Below the pieces are notes generated by a model. It saw nothing but the letters and a program-made list of their open reading frames with translations. It was not told the origin of the DNA and made no database searches. The position numbers and the translations under genes were made by a program. From Hamadaea sp. (GTDB lineage Bacteria > Actinomycetota > Actinomycetes > Mycobacteriales > Micromonosporaceae), in the NCBI RefSeq assembly GCF_013362815.1, contig NZ_JABFVK010000058.1, forward strand, positions 27,111-91,110: a stretch of 64,000 nucleotides of DNA. The letters are read 5' to 3'. Positions 6,253 to 15,174 of this stretch are shown piece by piece. The first letter of the stretch is position 1. Each line of letters starts with the position of its first letter.

Positions 6253-8874
6253 TCAGTTCCCCCGCTGAGTATGCAGTGCCTTGTAGAGCCGCAGCCGCGC
6301 CGGAAGTTCCGTGCGGCCGGCGATGCCCAGTTTCGCGTACACCTTGAACAAATGATTGTCCGGAGTGCGGTGCGAGACCACGAGCTGATCGGCGATCGCG
6401 CGGCTGGACATGCCCTTGGCCGCCATCTCCGCGATCTCCAGCTCGCGCTCGGTGAGCGCGGCCATGCCCAGGCTGAGCGCGGGCGTCTGGACGCCCTCAC
6501 AGTGGGCCAGCAGGTCCGCGAGGCGGAAGGCGATCGCGTCGCTGGGTTTGATCTGGTACGCCTGAGCCGCCGCCTCGGTCGCGTAGAGCATGAGCCGCAG
6601 CCGGCCGTATTCCTCCACGACCGACTTGAGCTCCGTGACGTCGCCGGTGAGCAGGGCGTGCGTGTGGCGCGCGGCGGCCTGGGCCAGCGGACCCTCCACC
6701 TTGGACGCCAGTTCGGCCATCCGGTCGCCGATGTCGGAGTCGGCGAGCCCGGCCCGGGTCAGCGTGTGCAGCGCCAGCACTTCGAGCGCGGAGAAACCGT
6801 TGCGGCGCAAGTCCCCGATGAGATCGTCGGCCGCCGCCCGGGCCGCCTCCATGCGGCCGGCACTCGCGTCGACCTGTACGCGGGCCAGTCCCACCCACGG
6901 CAGGTGGTTCTGCCGGGCGCGAGTCAGCGTCCGCTCCGCCTCGGCGAGGTAGTCCTCGGCTGCGCCGTCACCGTTGACCGCGGCGCACTGCGCCAGCTCG
7001 GCGTAGACGGCGGGCAGGAAGATCCGGCCACCGGTGTGCAGATGAGCGAGCGCGCCCTGGGCGAGTCGCTGCGCCTGCCGGGTGTTGCCGAGCAACCGCA
7101 ACGCCTGGGCCCGGTTGAGCACCTGCTGGCCTTCGAGCACCGGGAAGAACTGCACCGCGGTGGAACCTGGCTGGTCCAGCGCACCCTGGATGTGGGTGAC
7201 GTCCCCGGCGAGCAGCGAGGCCTGGCCGAGCGTGTACTGGATCGAGTTGCTCAGGTACGGCATCTCCGGGATCAGGGCGAGACTGCTCCGCTCCATCGGC
7301 GCGACGGTACGCAGCGCCATCACCGGTTCGCCGCGCCAGGCGCGCATCGCCAGTTGCAGTGTCACCGCGAACTGCTTGGCCGCCGCCGACGAGTACGGGT
7401 CGGCGTTGATGTCGGCCAGCAGTTTGTCGAGATCCTCGTAGAACCCGTAGAACATCCGCTCGGGCGCGATGTGCGCCCGGATCCAGGCGCGCGTCGTCGG
7501 GTCGGTGACCCGTTCGATGGCCGTGTCGAGGACGGCGAGCGGGTCGGAGTCGTCGATCGCCGTCATCTGCTGCACGCTGCGGGCGACCGCGATCCGGGCC
7601 ACCTCCCAGTCGCTCGTATGCTCCTGCGCCGCCTCGTCCAGCAGCTCGAGGGCCTTCTGCGGATCGCCGTTGAGCCCGACGGCGGTCGCGAACAACTCCT
7701 GGGCCGAGAAGCCCGCGCCGGCGTTGCTGGCGGCCTCGGCGAGCCGGGCGGCCAGCCGTGTGTCCAGGTCGGCGAAGGCCAGCCCGGCGGCTCGCAGCAG
7801 TTGCATCGGGTCGGTCGCGGTCCGGCTGTCGAGCCGCAGTACGGCCACTCGCAGCAAGTCCTGCCGACGCCGGGCACCCGTCGACTCGATCAGCTCGGCG
7901 AGCTGCGCCCGCCGTTTGTGCGCCCGGGTCACGCTGATGCTCTGCCGCAGCACCTCGCCGTAGATCGGGTGGGTGAGGCGTACGTTCTGGCGCTTGCCGT
8001 CCTCCAGAATCCGGATCAGCAGCGAATCCTCGGCCTCGGCGACCGGGCCCTCGCCGCACTCGCGCTGGATCAGGCTCAGGCCGATCGGCTCACCGAGCGC
8101 CACCAGTTCCAGTACTTTGCGTACGGGTTCTTCGAGGCGGCCGATGCGTTCGTCGACGAGCTGGTTGAGCGCGGGGTCGGTGGGCAGCTTGCCGCTCCAC
8201 GTCCAGCTGCCGTGCTCCTGACTCAGCTCGGCGGTGCCCTCCAGACTCGTGAGCACCTCGCGCAGCAGCAGTGCGTTGCCCTCGGTGATCTGCCACAGCC
8301 GAGTCGCGCTCGCCTGCTGCACCGGGCCCTGCAACACCGTGCCGAGCAGCTCGGTCGTCTGCTGCTCGTCGAGCGCCTTGACCTCCATCCGGTCGACGAG
8401 GTCGTCCTTCCAGAGGGTGCTGATCGCCTCGGGCACCGGAGTCTCCGAGCGGTGGGTCGCGATCAGGGTGGCCGCTCCGCTGCGGCACGCGTACAGCACG
8501 ACGGTGGCGCCCAGCGGATCGAGCAGGTGGATGTCGTCGACGACGAGAATCGTCGGGTGGTCGCCGCCCTGCGCGCGGATGGCGTCGAGCGCCCAGCGCA
8601 GCAGCAGGGTGGGGTTCGCGCCCATGGGCGGGGTGGGTGGCAGGATCTCGGCGAACGCGCCCAGCGGAAGGTTCGCCGTCGCCGCCGTCGCGGCCGCCGC
8701 CAGATACGGATACCGGTTACGGTCGAGTTTGCTCAGCACCTCGCGCAGCAGCCGACTCTTGCCGACGCCGGCGGCTCCACTCAGGACCACGCCGCGCGGG
8801 GTCTGCACGGTCACCGATTTCAGCACCGCGTCGCGCTCAGCGTGGCGACCGACAAATTGCCACGGTTCGCCCAC
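6253..8874 (-). CDS. LAL-type LuxR-family ATPase regulator
   Basis: A protein of 873 residues, typical for large ATP-binding LuxR (LAL/MalT-like) regulators. The N-terminus has an AAA/STAND module: VGRHAERDAV, then Walker A GAAGVGKSRLL at about 34-44 and a Walker B-like TILVVDDIHLLD near 107-118. The middle is a long helical, TPR-like sensor region. The C-terminal 65 residues are a LuxR helix-turn-helix (LTERELEIAEMAAKGMSSRAIA, then VSHRTPDNHLFKVYAKLGI). Most relatives have V where this has P in SHRTPDNHL. The start is GTG 8874. The inducer and targets are not visible from context. Confidence 0.92.
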   Translation of the reverse strand: MGEPWQFVGRHAERDAVLKSVTVQTPRGVVLSGAAGVGKSRLLREVLSKLDRNRYPYLAAAATAATANLPLGAFAEILPPTPPMGANPTLLLRWALDAIRAQGGDHPTILVVDDIHLLDPLGATVVLYACRSGAATLIATHRSETPVPEAISTLWKDDLVDRMEVKALDEQQTTELLGTVLQGPVQQASATRLWQITEGNALLLREVLTSLEGTAELSQEHGSWTWSGKLPTDPALNQLVDERIGRLEEPVRKVLELVALGEPIGLSLIQRECGEGPVAEAEDSLLIRILEDGKRQNVRLTHPIYGEVLRQSISVTRAHKRRAQLAELIESTGARRRQDLLRVAVLRLDSRTATDPMQLLRAAGLAFADLDTRLAARLAEAASNAGAGFSAQELFATAVGLNGDPQKALELLDEAAQEHTSDWEVARIAVARSVQQMTAIDDSDPLAVLDTAIERVTDPTTRAWIRAHIAPERMFYGFYEDLDKLLADINADPYSSAAAKQFAVTLQLAMRAWRGEPVMALRTVAPMERSSLALIPEMPYLSNSIQYTLGQASLLAGDVTHIQGALDQPGSTAVQFFPVLEGQQVLNRAQALRLLGNTRQAQRLAQGALAHLHTGGRIFLPAVYAELAQCAAVNGDGAAEDYLAEAERTLTRARQNHLPWVGLARVQVDASAGRMEAARAAADDLIGDLRRNGFSALEVLALHTLTRAGLADSDIGDRMAELASKVEGPLAQAAARHTHALLTGDVTELKSVVEEYGRLRLMLYATEAAAQAYQIKPSDAIAFRLADLLAHCEGVQTPALSLGMAALTERELEIAEMAAKGMSSRAIADQLVVSHRTPDNHLFKVYAKLGIAGRTELPARLRLYKALHTQRGN

Positions 8875-8985
8875 CGGTGCAGAGTACCGACATTAGAGAT
8901 CCTTGGGTTCGTCCGTTCGTATGGACATTCCGGTCAGTTCAAATGCGGTAACACGGCGTGTCGACCTTGACCGATAATCGGGTCC

Positions 8986-9363
8986 ATGCCGGTACGCCGT
9001 CAGATCGTCGTCGCGCTCCTTCTCGTCGTCTGCGGCATCGGCGTACTGGCGCTGCCGGCCGGGCTCGAAGGCCCGCAGGTGATCCGCTTCGGGCCCGGCC
9101 ACGGGCCGTCCCTTCTGGATCTCGCCGGCATCGTGCTCCTGACGCCGGGCGGCCTCTGGCTGCTCTACCTGATCTTCAGCCGGCTCGCCGCGGCGCGACT
9201 GCCGGGCGGCGCGCTCTTCGGCGTCGGCGCGGGCTTCGGCCTAGGCCTCGGCCTGACGATCGCCTCCGTCTTCGCGGACTTCGCCGCCTGGTGGATCATC
9301 GGGCTGTCCCTTGTCACCCTGATCGAGTTCTTCTTGATCGCCGGCGTCTGGAGGCGCGCGTGA
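8986..9363 (+). CDS. Small integral membrane protein
   Basis: A protein of 125 residues with about four hydrophobic helices (residues 7-25, 44-66, 75-95 and 100-122). No family is recognised. GATAAT (8973-8978) ends 7 nt before the ATG and there is no Shine-Dalgarno, so a leaderless transcript is likely. Its TGA overlaps the GTG of the methyltransferase gene (GTGA), so the two should be translated from the same mRNA. Confidence 0.7.
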   Translation: MPVRRQIVVALLLVVCGIGVLALPAGLEGPQVIRFGPGHGPSLLDLAGIVLLTPGGLWLLYLIFSRLAAARLPGGALFGVGAGFGLGLGLTIASVFADFAAWWIIGLSLVTLIEFFLIAGVWRRA

Positions 9364-10082
9364 GCACACAATTCGGTGAGGTCGCCGATCTCTACGACGA
9401 AGTACGCCCGCAACTCCCGGCGGAGTTGGCGGAGCTTGTCCTCGCCTACGCAGGAGATATCTCAAGCGCCGTCGAGGCGGGTGCCGGCACCGGCAAGGCG
9501 ACCGTCTTGTTCGCGGGACGCGGCTTCCCGATCACCTGCGTCGAACCCGATCCGCGGATGGCGGCCGTCCTGGACGACCGAGTGCCCGAGGTCGCGATCG
9601 AGGTGGCGAAGTTCGAAGACTGGCAGCCACCGGCCGGTGGAGTGTCGCTGCTCTACGCGGCGCTGGCCTGGCATTGGTTCACCCCGGTCGTCCGCGCTCA
9701 GCACGCCGAACGGGCGCTGGCTCCCGGTGGCACGCTCGCCGTCATCGCCGCGCGTTCGTCCTACGCCGACCCCGACGTCAAGGCGGCGATGGAGCCGCTC
9801 TTCGGCCCGGACAAGCCTCGCCCGCCGATCTCGGGCTGGGGTGTCGACGAACTGCGCGATCACACGAACCTCACCGACATCGAGGTACGCGTCCTCGACC
9901 GGATCGACCCCGCGACGCCGGAGCGCTTCGTGGCGCTGCACGAGACGACGTCGTGGTACCGCATGCTTCCGGAGGCCGAGCAGAGGGCGAAGCTGACTGC
10001 GATGCGCGAGATCACGACCGCGTACGCCGATCGCCTCGACATGACGATCCACAACACCCTGATCCTGGCCCGCCACATTTGA
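9360..10082 (+). CDS. Class I SAM-dependent methyltransferase
   Basis: A protein of 240 residues. It starts with GTG 9360 overlapping the previous stop. The order STQFGEVADLYDEVRPQLP, then VEAGAGTGKATVLFAGRG (SAM motif I), VEPDPRM (acidic end of strand 2) and ALAWHWF followed by ALAPGGTLAVIA (motif III) is that of the UbiE/Tam-like small-molecule methyltransferases. The acceptor is unknown. The upstream partner is a small membrane protein, which does not clarify the substrate. Confidence 0.85.
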   Translation: MSTQFGEVADLYDEVRPQLPAELAELVLAYAGDISSAVEAGAGTGKATVLFAGRGFPITCVEPDPRMAAVLDDRVPEVAIEVAKFEDWQPPAGGVSLLYAALAWHWFTPVVRAQHAERALAPGGTLAVIAARSSYADPDVKAAMEPLFGPDKPRPPISGWGVDELRDHTNLTDIEVRVLDRIDPATPERFVALHETTSWYRMLPEAEQRAKLTAMREITTAYADRLDMTIHNTLILARHI

Positions 10083-10196
10083 CACACCACCCTTCGTTAC
10101 GAGACCATTGAGACGCTGACGGCATTAGCCGAAGGAAGTGGACCCGGATGGTCACCGGACGGTGGGCAACCGGGTCTTGCGCTATCTCGGCTTGTG

Positions 10197-10739
10197 CTAT
10201 CTCACTGTGAAATCCGGTTTCACTTCGACGACCACTGCGACGACGTCAGTGACGCGCGTATGCCATGAGCGTCCTGCTCCAACAGCCCAAGCGACGGCAT
10301 CCGACACCCACAGCAACGGCTCCTCGAAACTCCGAAGATGCTCGTAAGTGAACGTCGGAGCCATGCCGATGTCGCGGGCGGCCAGATAGATCAGCCGTCG
10401 GTCCCGGTGATCCATGGTTTCGCACGCGTCCAGCACCAGCCGCGTCATCGCAGTCGACTCGTCGACTAGCAACTGCCGAAGACACCCCATCCGAGCGGCG
10501 ATTTGGTTCGGATCGTCACACTGATAGACCGTGGCCTGAATCCTGAGCTTGGTGATCTGGTCCAGGAGGTGCCGTCGACGCGCATCCTGCTCCCGCTCGA
10601 AATGCAGCCGCCGTTGCGAAGGCAGGCAGAGCCGCCGGAGTGCTCGCCGGGTTGCGTCCAGCGATGCCGGATCGACCTTTACCGCGCAGAGCAGATACGA
10701 GCGTCGCACCGATTCGTCCGCGAATACGTGACAAGCCAC
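10197..10739 (-). CDS. DUF3800-like hypothetical protein
   Basis: A protein of 180 residues. The start of the domain (ACHVFADES) carries the Asp-Glu-Ser seen after strand 1 in DUF3800 proteins, a family with an RNase H-like fold and unproven nuclease activity. Later features are RRLHFEREQDARRRHLLDQI and a C-terminal VSDAVAWAVGAG. I chose GTG 10739 because a TAGACC -10 box ends 6 nt before it; GTG 10745 is the alternative. DUF3800 genes often sit in mobile or defence contexts, but none is visible here. Family assignment is tentative. Confidence 0.6.
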   Translation of the reverse strand: MACHVFADESVRRSYLLCAVKVDPASLDATRRALRRLCLPSQRRLHFEREQDARRRHLLDQITKLRIQATVYQCDDPNQIAARMGCLRQLLVDESTAMTRLVLDACETMDHRDRRLIYLAARDIGMAPTFTYEHLRSFEEPLLWVSDAVAWAVGAGRSWHTRVTDVVAVVVEVKPDFTVR

Positions 10740-10745
10740 GTGCAC

Positions 10746-10774
10746 GGTCTACTCGGGACGGATTGCCACGTCAA
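10746..10774 (-). promoter_or_regulatory. Promoter giving a leaderless start
   Basis: On the minus strand TTGACG (10774-10769) and TAGACC (10751-10746) are 17 bp apart. The -10 box ends 6 nt before GTG 10739, so transcription would begin at or next to the start codon. Confidence 0.55.
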
Positions 10775-11081
10775 TTCAATGTTCAGTAAGACCAGGACGT
10801 GTCACGCGGTGTAATCACACTCCCGCATTCGGTGACAAGAATGAGATTCTGTTCGGCGGTGGTGTTCTCTGCTCTCATGGGGCAACCCAGATGGCCTTTG
10901 CGTGAGCACGCCTGGGTCTGGTATGTGCGCGATGCCGCATTCCACAATGGAATATGCGGTATGAGTGAGCGCGATATCCCGGGATAACGCTGCTAAGAAT
11001 GCGCGGATAACCGCATTATCGCGGGATAACGCGCGGCGCAACGAACGCGCGGCGCAACGAAGCGCAGCGCAAGCGAAGGAT
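10775..11081. other. Intergenic region with hairpins and repeats
   Basis: No gene is seen. It contains an imperfect hairpin (CCGCATTCCA 10935-10944 facing TGGAATATGCGG 10948-10959), copy C of the 63-bp palindromic element, and three 16-bp tandem units of GCGCGGCGCAACGAAC type (11031, 11047, 11063) that run up to the stop of the GlxA-type gene. Confidence 0.6.
10971..11033. repeat. 63-bp palindromic element, copy C
   Basis: Begins GCGATATCCCGGGATAACGC and ends CGCGGGATAACGCGC, with TGCTAAGAATGCG after the left palindrome as in copy B (TGCTTCGGCCGACG). It is downstream of the minus-strand GlxA-type gene. Confidence 0.75.
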
Positions 11082-12041
11082 CTAGGCGGCGACGGTGCGG
11101 AAGGTCGCCCGGTACGCCTGAGGAGTGGTCCCGAGCCGTTTGGCGAAATGGTGCCGCATGGCGGCGGCGTCGCCGAATCCGCAGCGGACGGCGACGGCGT
11201 CGATCCCGAGGTCGGTCTGTTCGAGGACCTGGCGGGCGAGCAGGATCCGCTGGGTGGTGAGCCAGTCGTGTGGCGTGGTGCCCGTCTCGGCCTTGAACCG
11301 CCGGGCGAACGTCCGCGGTGCCATGTACACCGTGGCCGCCAGCGATTCCACGCTGTGCGTACGGCCGAGGTTCTCGGAGATCCACTGGAGCAGCGGGCTG
11401 AGCGTCGGCGCGTCGCGTTCTTCGGGGAGTGGGATGTCGACGAACTGGGCCTGGCTGCCGTCGCGGTGCGGTGGGACGACCATGCGGCGGGCCAGTTTGG
11501 TGGCGAGTGCCGTGCCCTGCTCCCGGCGTACGAGGTGGAGGCAGAGGTCGATGCCCGCGGCGGTGCCTGCGCTCGTGAGTAGGTTGCCGTCGTCGACGTA
11601 GAGGACTCGGGGATCCACTTCGGCCAGCGGGAAGCGCCGTTGCAGTTCGTCGGCGTACTTCCAGTGGGTGGCGCAGGCTCGTCCGTCGAGGAGGCCGGCC
11701 TCGCCGAGCAGGAACGCGCCCGAGCAGACGGACAGGACGATCGCGCCCCGGTCGTGGGCGTCGCGGAGGGCTGCTGCGGCGGCTTCGGGGACGACGGAGT
11801 CGATCGGGTGGGCCGGGACCGCCACGAGGTCGGCGTACGCCAACGGGGTCAAGTCGGCGTGCGGGGTCAGCTCGAACCCCGACCGTGTACGCACCGGGCC
11901 GCCGTCCACACTGCACACCTGGAACTCGTACGGCGGGAAGCCGTCGTCGGTCCGATCGGTGCCGAAGACCTCGCAGATGGTGCCCAGTTCGAAGGCGGCG
12001 ATCTGGTCGAGGGCCAGCACGGCGACCTTCTGCAGCGGCAT
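11082..12041 (-). CDS. GlxA-type regulator: DJ-1/PfpI domain plus AraC helix-turn-helix
   Basis: A protein of 319 residues. The N-terminal half (about 4-175) is a DJ-1/PfpI glutamine-amidotransferase-like domain with the nucleophile-elbow segment LSVCSGAFLLGEAGLLDG near residue 105. The C-terminal half (about 215-312) holds two AraC helix-turn-helix motifs (SVESLAATVYMAPRTFARRF and AVAVRCGFGDAAAMRHHF). Members such as GlxA and ArgR-type activators respond to small nitrogenous ligands, but the ligand here is unknown. The target genes are not obvious because both flanks read away or are separate. Confidence 0.9.
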   Translation of the reverse strand: MPLQKVAVLALDQIAAFELGTICEVFGTDRTDDGFPPYEFQVCSVDGGPVRTRSGFELTPHADLTPLAYADLVAVPAHPIDSVVPEAAAAALRDAHDRGAIVLSVCSGAFLLGEAGLLDGRACATHWKYADELQRRFPLAEVDPRVLYVDDGNLLTSAGTAAGIDLCLHLVRREQGTALATKLARRMVVPPHRDGSQAQFVDIPLPEERDAPTLSPLLQWISENLGRTHSVESLAATVYMAPRTFARRFKAETGTTPHDWLTTQRILLARQVLEQTDLGIDAVAVRCGFGDAAAMRHHFAKRLGTTPQAYRATFRTVAA

Positions 12042-12173
12042 GTGACCCAGGCTACCGCGATAGTGGCAGGATTTCGAGGTGGGCGGTCAATCCGGCCACT
12101 GTATGCGGAAGCATTCAGGCGGGAGAATTGTTGTCACAAGGGTTCCCACCTCACCGAATGGACGGTTTTCGTC

Positions 12174-12278
12174 ATGTTGTTCGTCCTGATCACGACGGTC
12201 GTCGTCACCATCGCCGGGCTCGCCGGCTGGACGGCCGACAGCCGGGACGGCCAGCGCTGGTACCCAGTTTCCCGCTGA
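12174..12278 (+). CDS. Possible 34-residue single-pass membrane peptide
   Basis: A short frame starting at ATG 12174 encodes one hydrophobic helix (LFVLITTVVVTIAGLAGW) and then a polar tail with DSRDGQRWYP. The hydrophobic-plus-DSRD pattern is reminiscent of short actinobacterial membrane peptides, but there is no convincing ribosome binding site, so the call is weak. It lies between the GlxA-type gene and ltrA, on the ltrA strand. Confidence 0.35.
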   Translation: MLFVLITTVVVTIAGLAGWTADSRDGQRWYPVSR

Positions 12279-12324
12279 CCCGGTCCCCAGGCACAGCCCC
12301 GAACGGGGCGGCGCGCGCGATGAT

Positions 12325-13470
12325 GTGCGCGTGATCTACCGCCGCCGGATGACGGCCCGGAGCGCCGACGAGGCGCATCGGGCCGCCACGCCCCTCGAAC
12401 TCTTCTTCGACCTGTGTTTCGTGGTCGCCGTCGCCCAGGCGGCCGGCGTCCTGCACCACGACCTGGTCGACTGGCACGCCGGCCACGCCGTCGGCAACTA
12501 CCTCTTCGTGTTCTTCGCGATCTGGTGGGCCTGGATGAACTTCACCTGGTTCGCCTCGGCGTACGACACCGACGACGATCCCTATCGCCTGCTCACCCTG
12601 GTGCAGATCGCCGGTGCGCTCACACTCGCCGCCGGGGTGCCCCGGGCGTACGCCGGGGACTATCTGGTCATCACGCTCGGCTACGTGATCATGCGACTGG
12701 CCATGGTGACGCAGTGGTTGCGGGCAGCCAAGGCTGATCCGGAACACCGCACAACGGCGATCAGGTATGCCGTCGGCATCACCGTCGTGCAGATCGGCTG
12801 GGTCGCGCGGCTGCTGCTCGACCAACCGGCATACCTGTATGTCGGGCTGGGACTGATCGTCGGCGAACTGCTGGTCCCGGTGTGGGCCGAGCGGGCGCGG
12901 ATGACGACGTGGCATCCGGGGCACATCGCCGAGCGCTACGGCTTGTTCACCCTCATCGTGCTCGGCGAGGCCGTGCTGGCCGCCACCATCGCGATCCAGA
13001 CCGCCGCCGACGAGAGCCACGGCGTCGACGCCGACCTGCTTGTACTGGCCGGCAGTGGACTGCTGCTCGTCTTCAGCCTGTGGTGGCTCTACTTCGACCA
13101 GACCGTCCAGCGCATGCTGCGCTCGCTGCGTACGGCGATCGTCTGGGGCTACGGCCACTACTTCATCTTCGCCTCGACCGCCGCCATCGGCGCCGGGCTG
13201 TCGCTGTCCAGCGATGCGCTCGGCGGGCACGCCCATGTGACCAACCTGCAGAAGGGATTGGCTGTCGGCGTACCCCTGGCTATTTGGCTGATCGCGGTCT
13301 GGTGGTTGCACGTGTGCCCACTGGTGCGCGGACCCGCCGCCGCGGCCTCGCCGGTGGCCGCGGTGCTGGTGGTGGCGGTGGCCTGGACCCCGGTGGCGGT
13401 GCCGCTGATGGCCTTGATCACCGCGGTGCTGGCGGTGATCACGACCTGGGCGGTCCGAAGATTGACGTGA
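12325..13470 (+). CDS. LtrA-family integral membrane protein
   Basis: A protein of 381 residues. The diagnostic N-terminal segment TPLELFFDLCFVVAVAQAA and the later WWAWMNFTWFASAYDTDD and RYGLFTLIVLGEAVLA are those of the low temperature requirement A family. There are about nine or ten predicted membrane helices. The function is unknown; in Listeria the gene is needed for growth at low temperature. The start is GTG 12325, with GTG 12331 as an equally possible start. It is convergent with the small gene at 13488-13721, with only 17 bp between the stops. Confidence 0.88.
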   Translation: MRVIYRRRMTARSADEAHRAATPLELFFDLCFVVAVAQAAGVLHHDLVDWHAGHAVGNYLFVFFAIWWAWMNFTWFASAYDTDDDPYRLLTLVQIAGALTLAAGVPRAYAGDYLVITLGYVIMRLAMVTQWLRAAKADPEHRTTAIRYAVGITVVQIGWVARLLLDQPAYLYVGLGLIVGELLVPVWAERARMTTWHPGHIAERYGLFTLIVLGEAVLAATIAIQTAADESHGVDADLLVLAGSGLLLVFSLWWLYFDQTVQRMLRSLRTAIVWGYGHYFIFASTAAIGAGLSLSSDALGGHAHVTNLQKGLAVGVPLAIWLIAVWWLHVCPLVRGPAAAASPVAAVLVVAVAWTPVAVPLMALITAVLAVITTWAVRRLT

Positions 13471-13487
13471 CTATTCGACGCTGGGTT

Positions 13488-13721
13488 TCATTCAACGCTG
13501 GGTGCCAGATACCCGGCTGACGCGCACGCCTCATCGCGCTCGGCCCGGGTCGCCTCCTCCCGGGCGAGCAACGTGACGAACTCGGTGAGCTGGGCGGTGT
13601 CCGGCACCGCGGACGCGTTCTCCAGGAACTCCGCGAGCTGCCGGGCGGCCTTGGCCGACTCCTTCGCGGCCTGCCGGGCGCGATGCAGGTGGCCGATCTC
13701 TTCGACGGTCATGTCCTTCAC
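13488..13721 (-). CDS. Small coiled-coil hypothetical protein
   Basis: A protein of 77 residues with many Ala, Glu and Arg and no hydrophobic core. Residues 5-70 are predicted helical (EEIGHLHRARQAAKESAKAA and LAREEATRAERDEACAS). No family is recognised. It reads divergently from the MBL-fold gene, with 47 bp between the two starts. Confidence 0.55.
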   Translation of the reverse strand: MKDMTVEEIGHLHRARQAAKESAKAARQLAEFLENASAVPDTAQLTEFVTLLAREEATRAERDEACASAGYLAPSVE

Positions 13722-13768
13722 GTTCCCACGACCGTGCGGCGTATGCGCCCGAATGGCATGATCATCCG

Positions 13769-14542
13769 ATGCCGCCCACGATCACCATCGGTGACATCGA
13801 GATCATCATGCTCGAGGACGGGTCCGGCCCGTTCTTCTCACCGCGGGAAGAGGTCTTCACCGCCACGCCCGAGCAGTGAGCCGCCGCCGACGCCTTCGAT
13901 CCGGGCGCGCGTACGGCGGACGGTCAGTGGTTCTTGCGGTTCCGGTGCTTCGCGCTGCGGCGGCCCGACGGCCGAGTCGTGCTGGTAGATGCGGGGATCG
14001 GCCCGGCCGACGCGCCCTCGGCGTCCTGGGCGCCGGTCCCGGGTCGGCTTCCGGAAGAACTCGCGGCCGCGGGCATCGATCGGGACGATGTGGAGACCGT
14101 CGTCCTCACCCATGTGCATACCGACCACATCGGGTGGGCGGTCACCGCGGGCACGCCTTACTTCCGCAACGCGCGCTACCTGCTGCAATCGGCCGACCTG
14201 CCGCGTTTCGCCTTCACCGGCGAACTCACCGCCGCCGGTCAGCTCGATCTGCTCGACGGCGACTCACGGCTCGCGCCCGGCATCGAGGTCATCGCCACTC
14301 CGGGCCACACGCCCGGTCACCAGTCCGTGCTCGTCCACGACCGGCTCCTGGTCACCGGCGACCTACTGGTCCACGCGCTACAACTGCTTCAACCAACCAT
14401 CGAGTACGCACACGAGATGGATCCTGCGTTGGCGCGTACGTCCCGGCTGGCCGCGTTCGGCAAGCTCGGCGCGGCGGGCAACCTCGCCACCCCGCACTTG
14501 TCCGAACCGTTCGTGCGGTTGCCCGAATCCTTGGCACACTGA
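13769..14542 (+). pseudogene. MBL-fold metallohydrolase interrupted by an in-frame TGA
   Basis: Reading from ATG 13769, the frame runs MPPTITIGDIEIIMLEDGSG and on to TATPEQ, then meets TGA at 13877-13879 (codon 37). It continues without shift as AAADAFDPGARTADGQW and into a clear metallo-beta-lactamase fold: VVLTHVHTDHIGW (zinc ligands), then ATPGHTPGHQSV and VTGDLLVH. Uninterrupted relatives have a Trp in the corresponding PEQ-W-AAADAFD position as far as I recall, so a TGG to TGA change is the simplest explanation. The downstream part alone lacks the N-terminal beta strands. It may be a recent pseudogene, a readthrough gene or a sequencing error. CATGAT ends 6 nt before ATG. Confidence 0.75.
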
Positions 14543-14547
14543 GGTTC

Positions 14548-15141
14548 ATGAGCGACTTCGCCGAACGGTACGTGACCCTGGACGATCCGCTGCGGGCGTA
14601 CGACGACGTCGTGGAGGCGGTGCGACTGCTCGCCGATCGCACCTCGCCGGACCAGTACGCCGCCCCGACGCCGTGCGCCGACTGGACGGTGTCGGACATT
14701 CTCAATCACCTCGTGGAGACGCTGGACCGCTACGGTTCGCTGGCCCGGGGCGTACCGCCGGTCGAGGGAGAAGCCTGCGTCTACGACAACCCGGTCGAGA
14801 TGTTCCCGGCGATGGCCGCCTCGACCCGGGCCGCCTTCGCCGCGCCCGGCTACCTCGACGAGGTCGCCCCGACGCCGATCGGCCTGCAACCGGGTCGCAG
14901 CGTGGTGCAGCACGTCGTCAACGAGCTGATCGTCCACGGCTGGGACCTCGCCCAAGGCACCGGCCAGGGCAGCGACATCGCCCCGGCCTGGGCCGGCCCG
15001 GCCCTGCGCAGCTGGGAGGTGTTCTTCGCCGAGTACCCCCGCGAGAACCTGACCTTCAACTTCGCGCCTGAGCAGCTCCCGCCGTCCGGTGCGACCCCGG
15101 CCGACCGGGTCGCGGCGTACCTGGGCCGCCGCGCGGCCTGA
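14548..15141 (+). CDS. TIGR03086-type protein, DinB/maleylpyruvate-isomerase-like
   Basis: A protein of 197 residues. The opening YVTLDDPLRAYDDVVEAVRL and then PTPCADWTVSDILNHLVE (His in the metal-binding helix), VNELIVHGWDLAQGTG and the C-terminal PADRVAAYLGR follow the TIGR03086 family, metal-binding four-helix proteins related to mycothiol-dependent maleylpyruvate isomerase. The true reaction is unknown for most members; mycothiol-dependent transfer is possible in an actinomycete. ATG 14548 starts only 5 bp after the MBL frame ends. Confidence 0.87.
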   Translation: MSDFAERYVTLDDPLRAYDDVVEAVRLLADRTSPDQYAAPTPCADWTVSDILNHLVETLDRYGSLARGVPPVEGEACVYDNPVEMFPAMAASTRAAFAAPGYLDEVAPTPIGLQPGRSVVQHVVNELIVHGWDLAQGTGQGSDIAPAWAGPALRSWEVFFAEYPRENLTFNFAPEQLPPSGATPADRVAAYLGRRAA

Positions 15142-15174
15142 TCACGCTGGAGGACGCTGTAGTAGCGTCGCGGG

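Noticed and set aside
6271..8970. A long open frame on the plus strand opposite the LuxR-type gene (about 900 codons)
   Set aside because: It is the antisense shadow of the LAL gene; its translation is Arg/Gly/Pro/His-rich with no domains, while the minus strand shows Walker motifs and a LuxR helix-turn-helix.
13877..13879. Selenocysteine codon in the metallo-beta-lactamase gene
   Set aside because: The position corresponds to a Trp-type site outside the active site, no SECIS-like hairpin is evident just after it, and no selenoprotein genes are nearby. A nonsense change is simpler.
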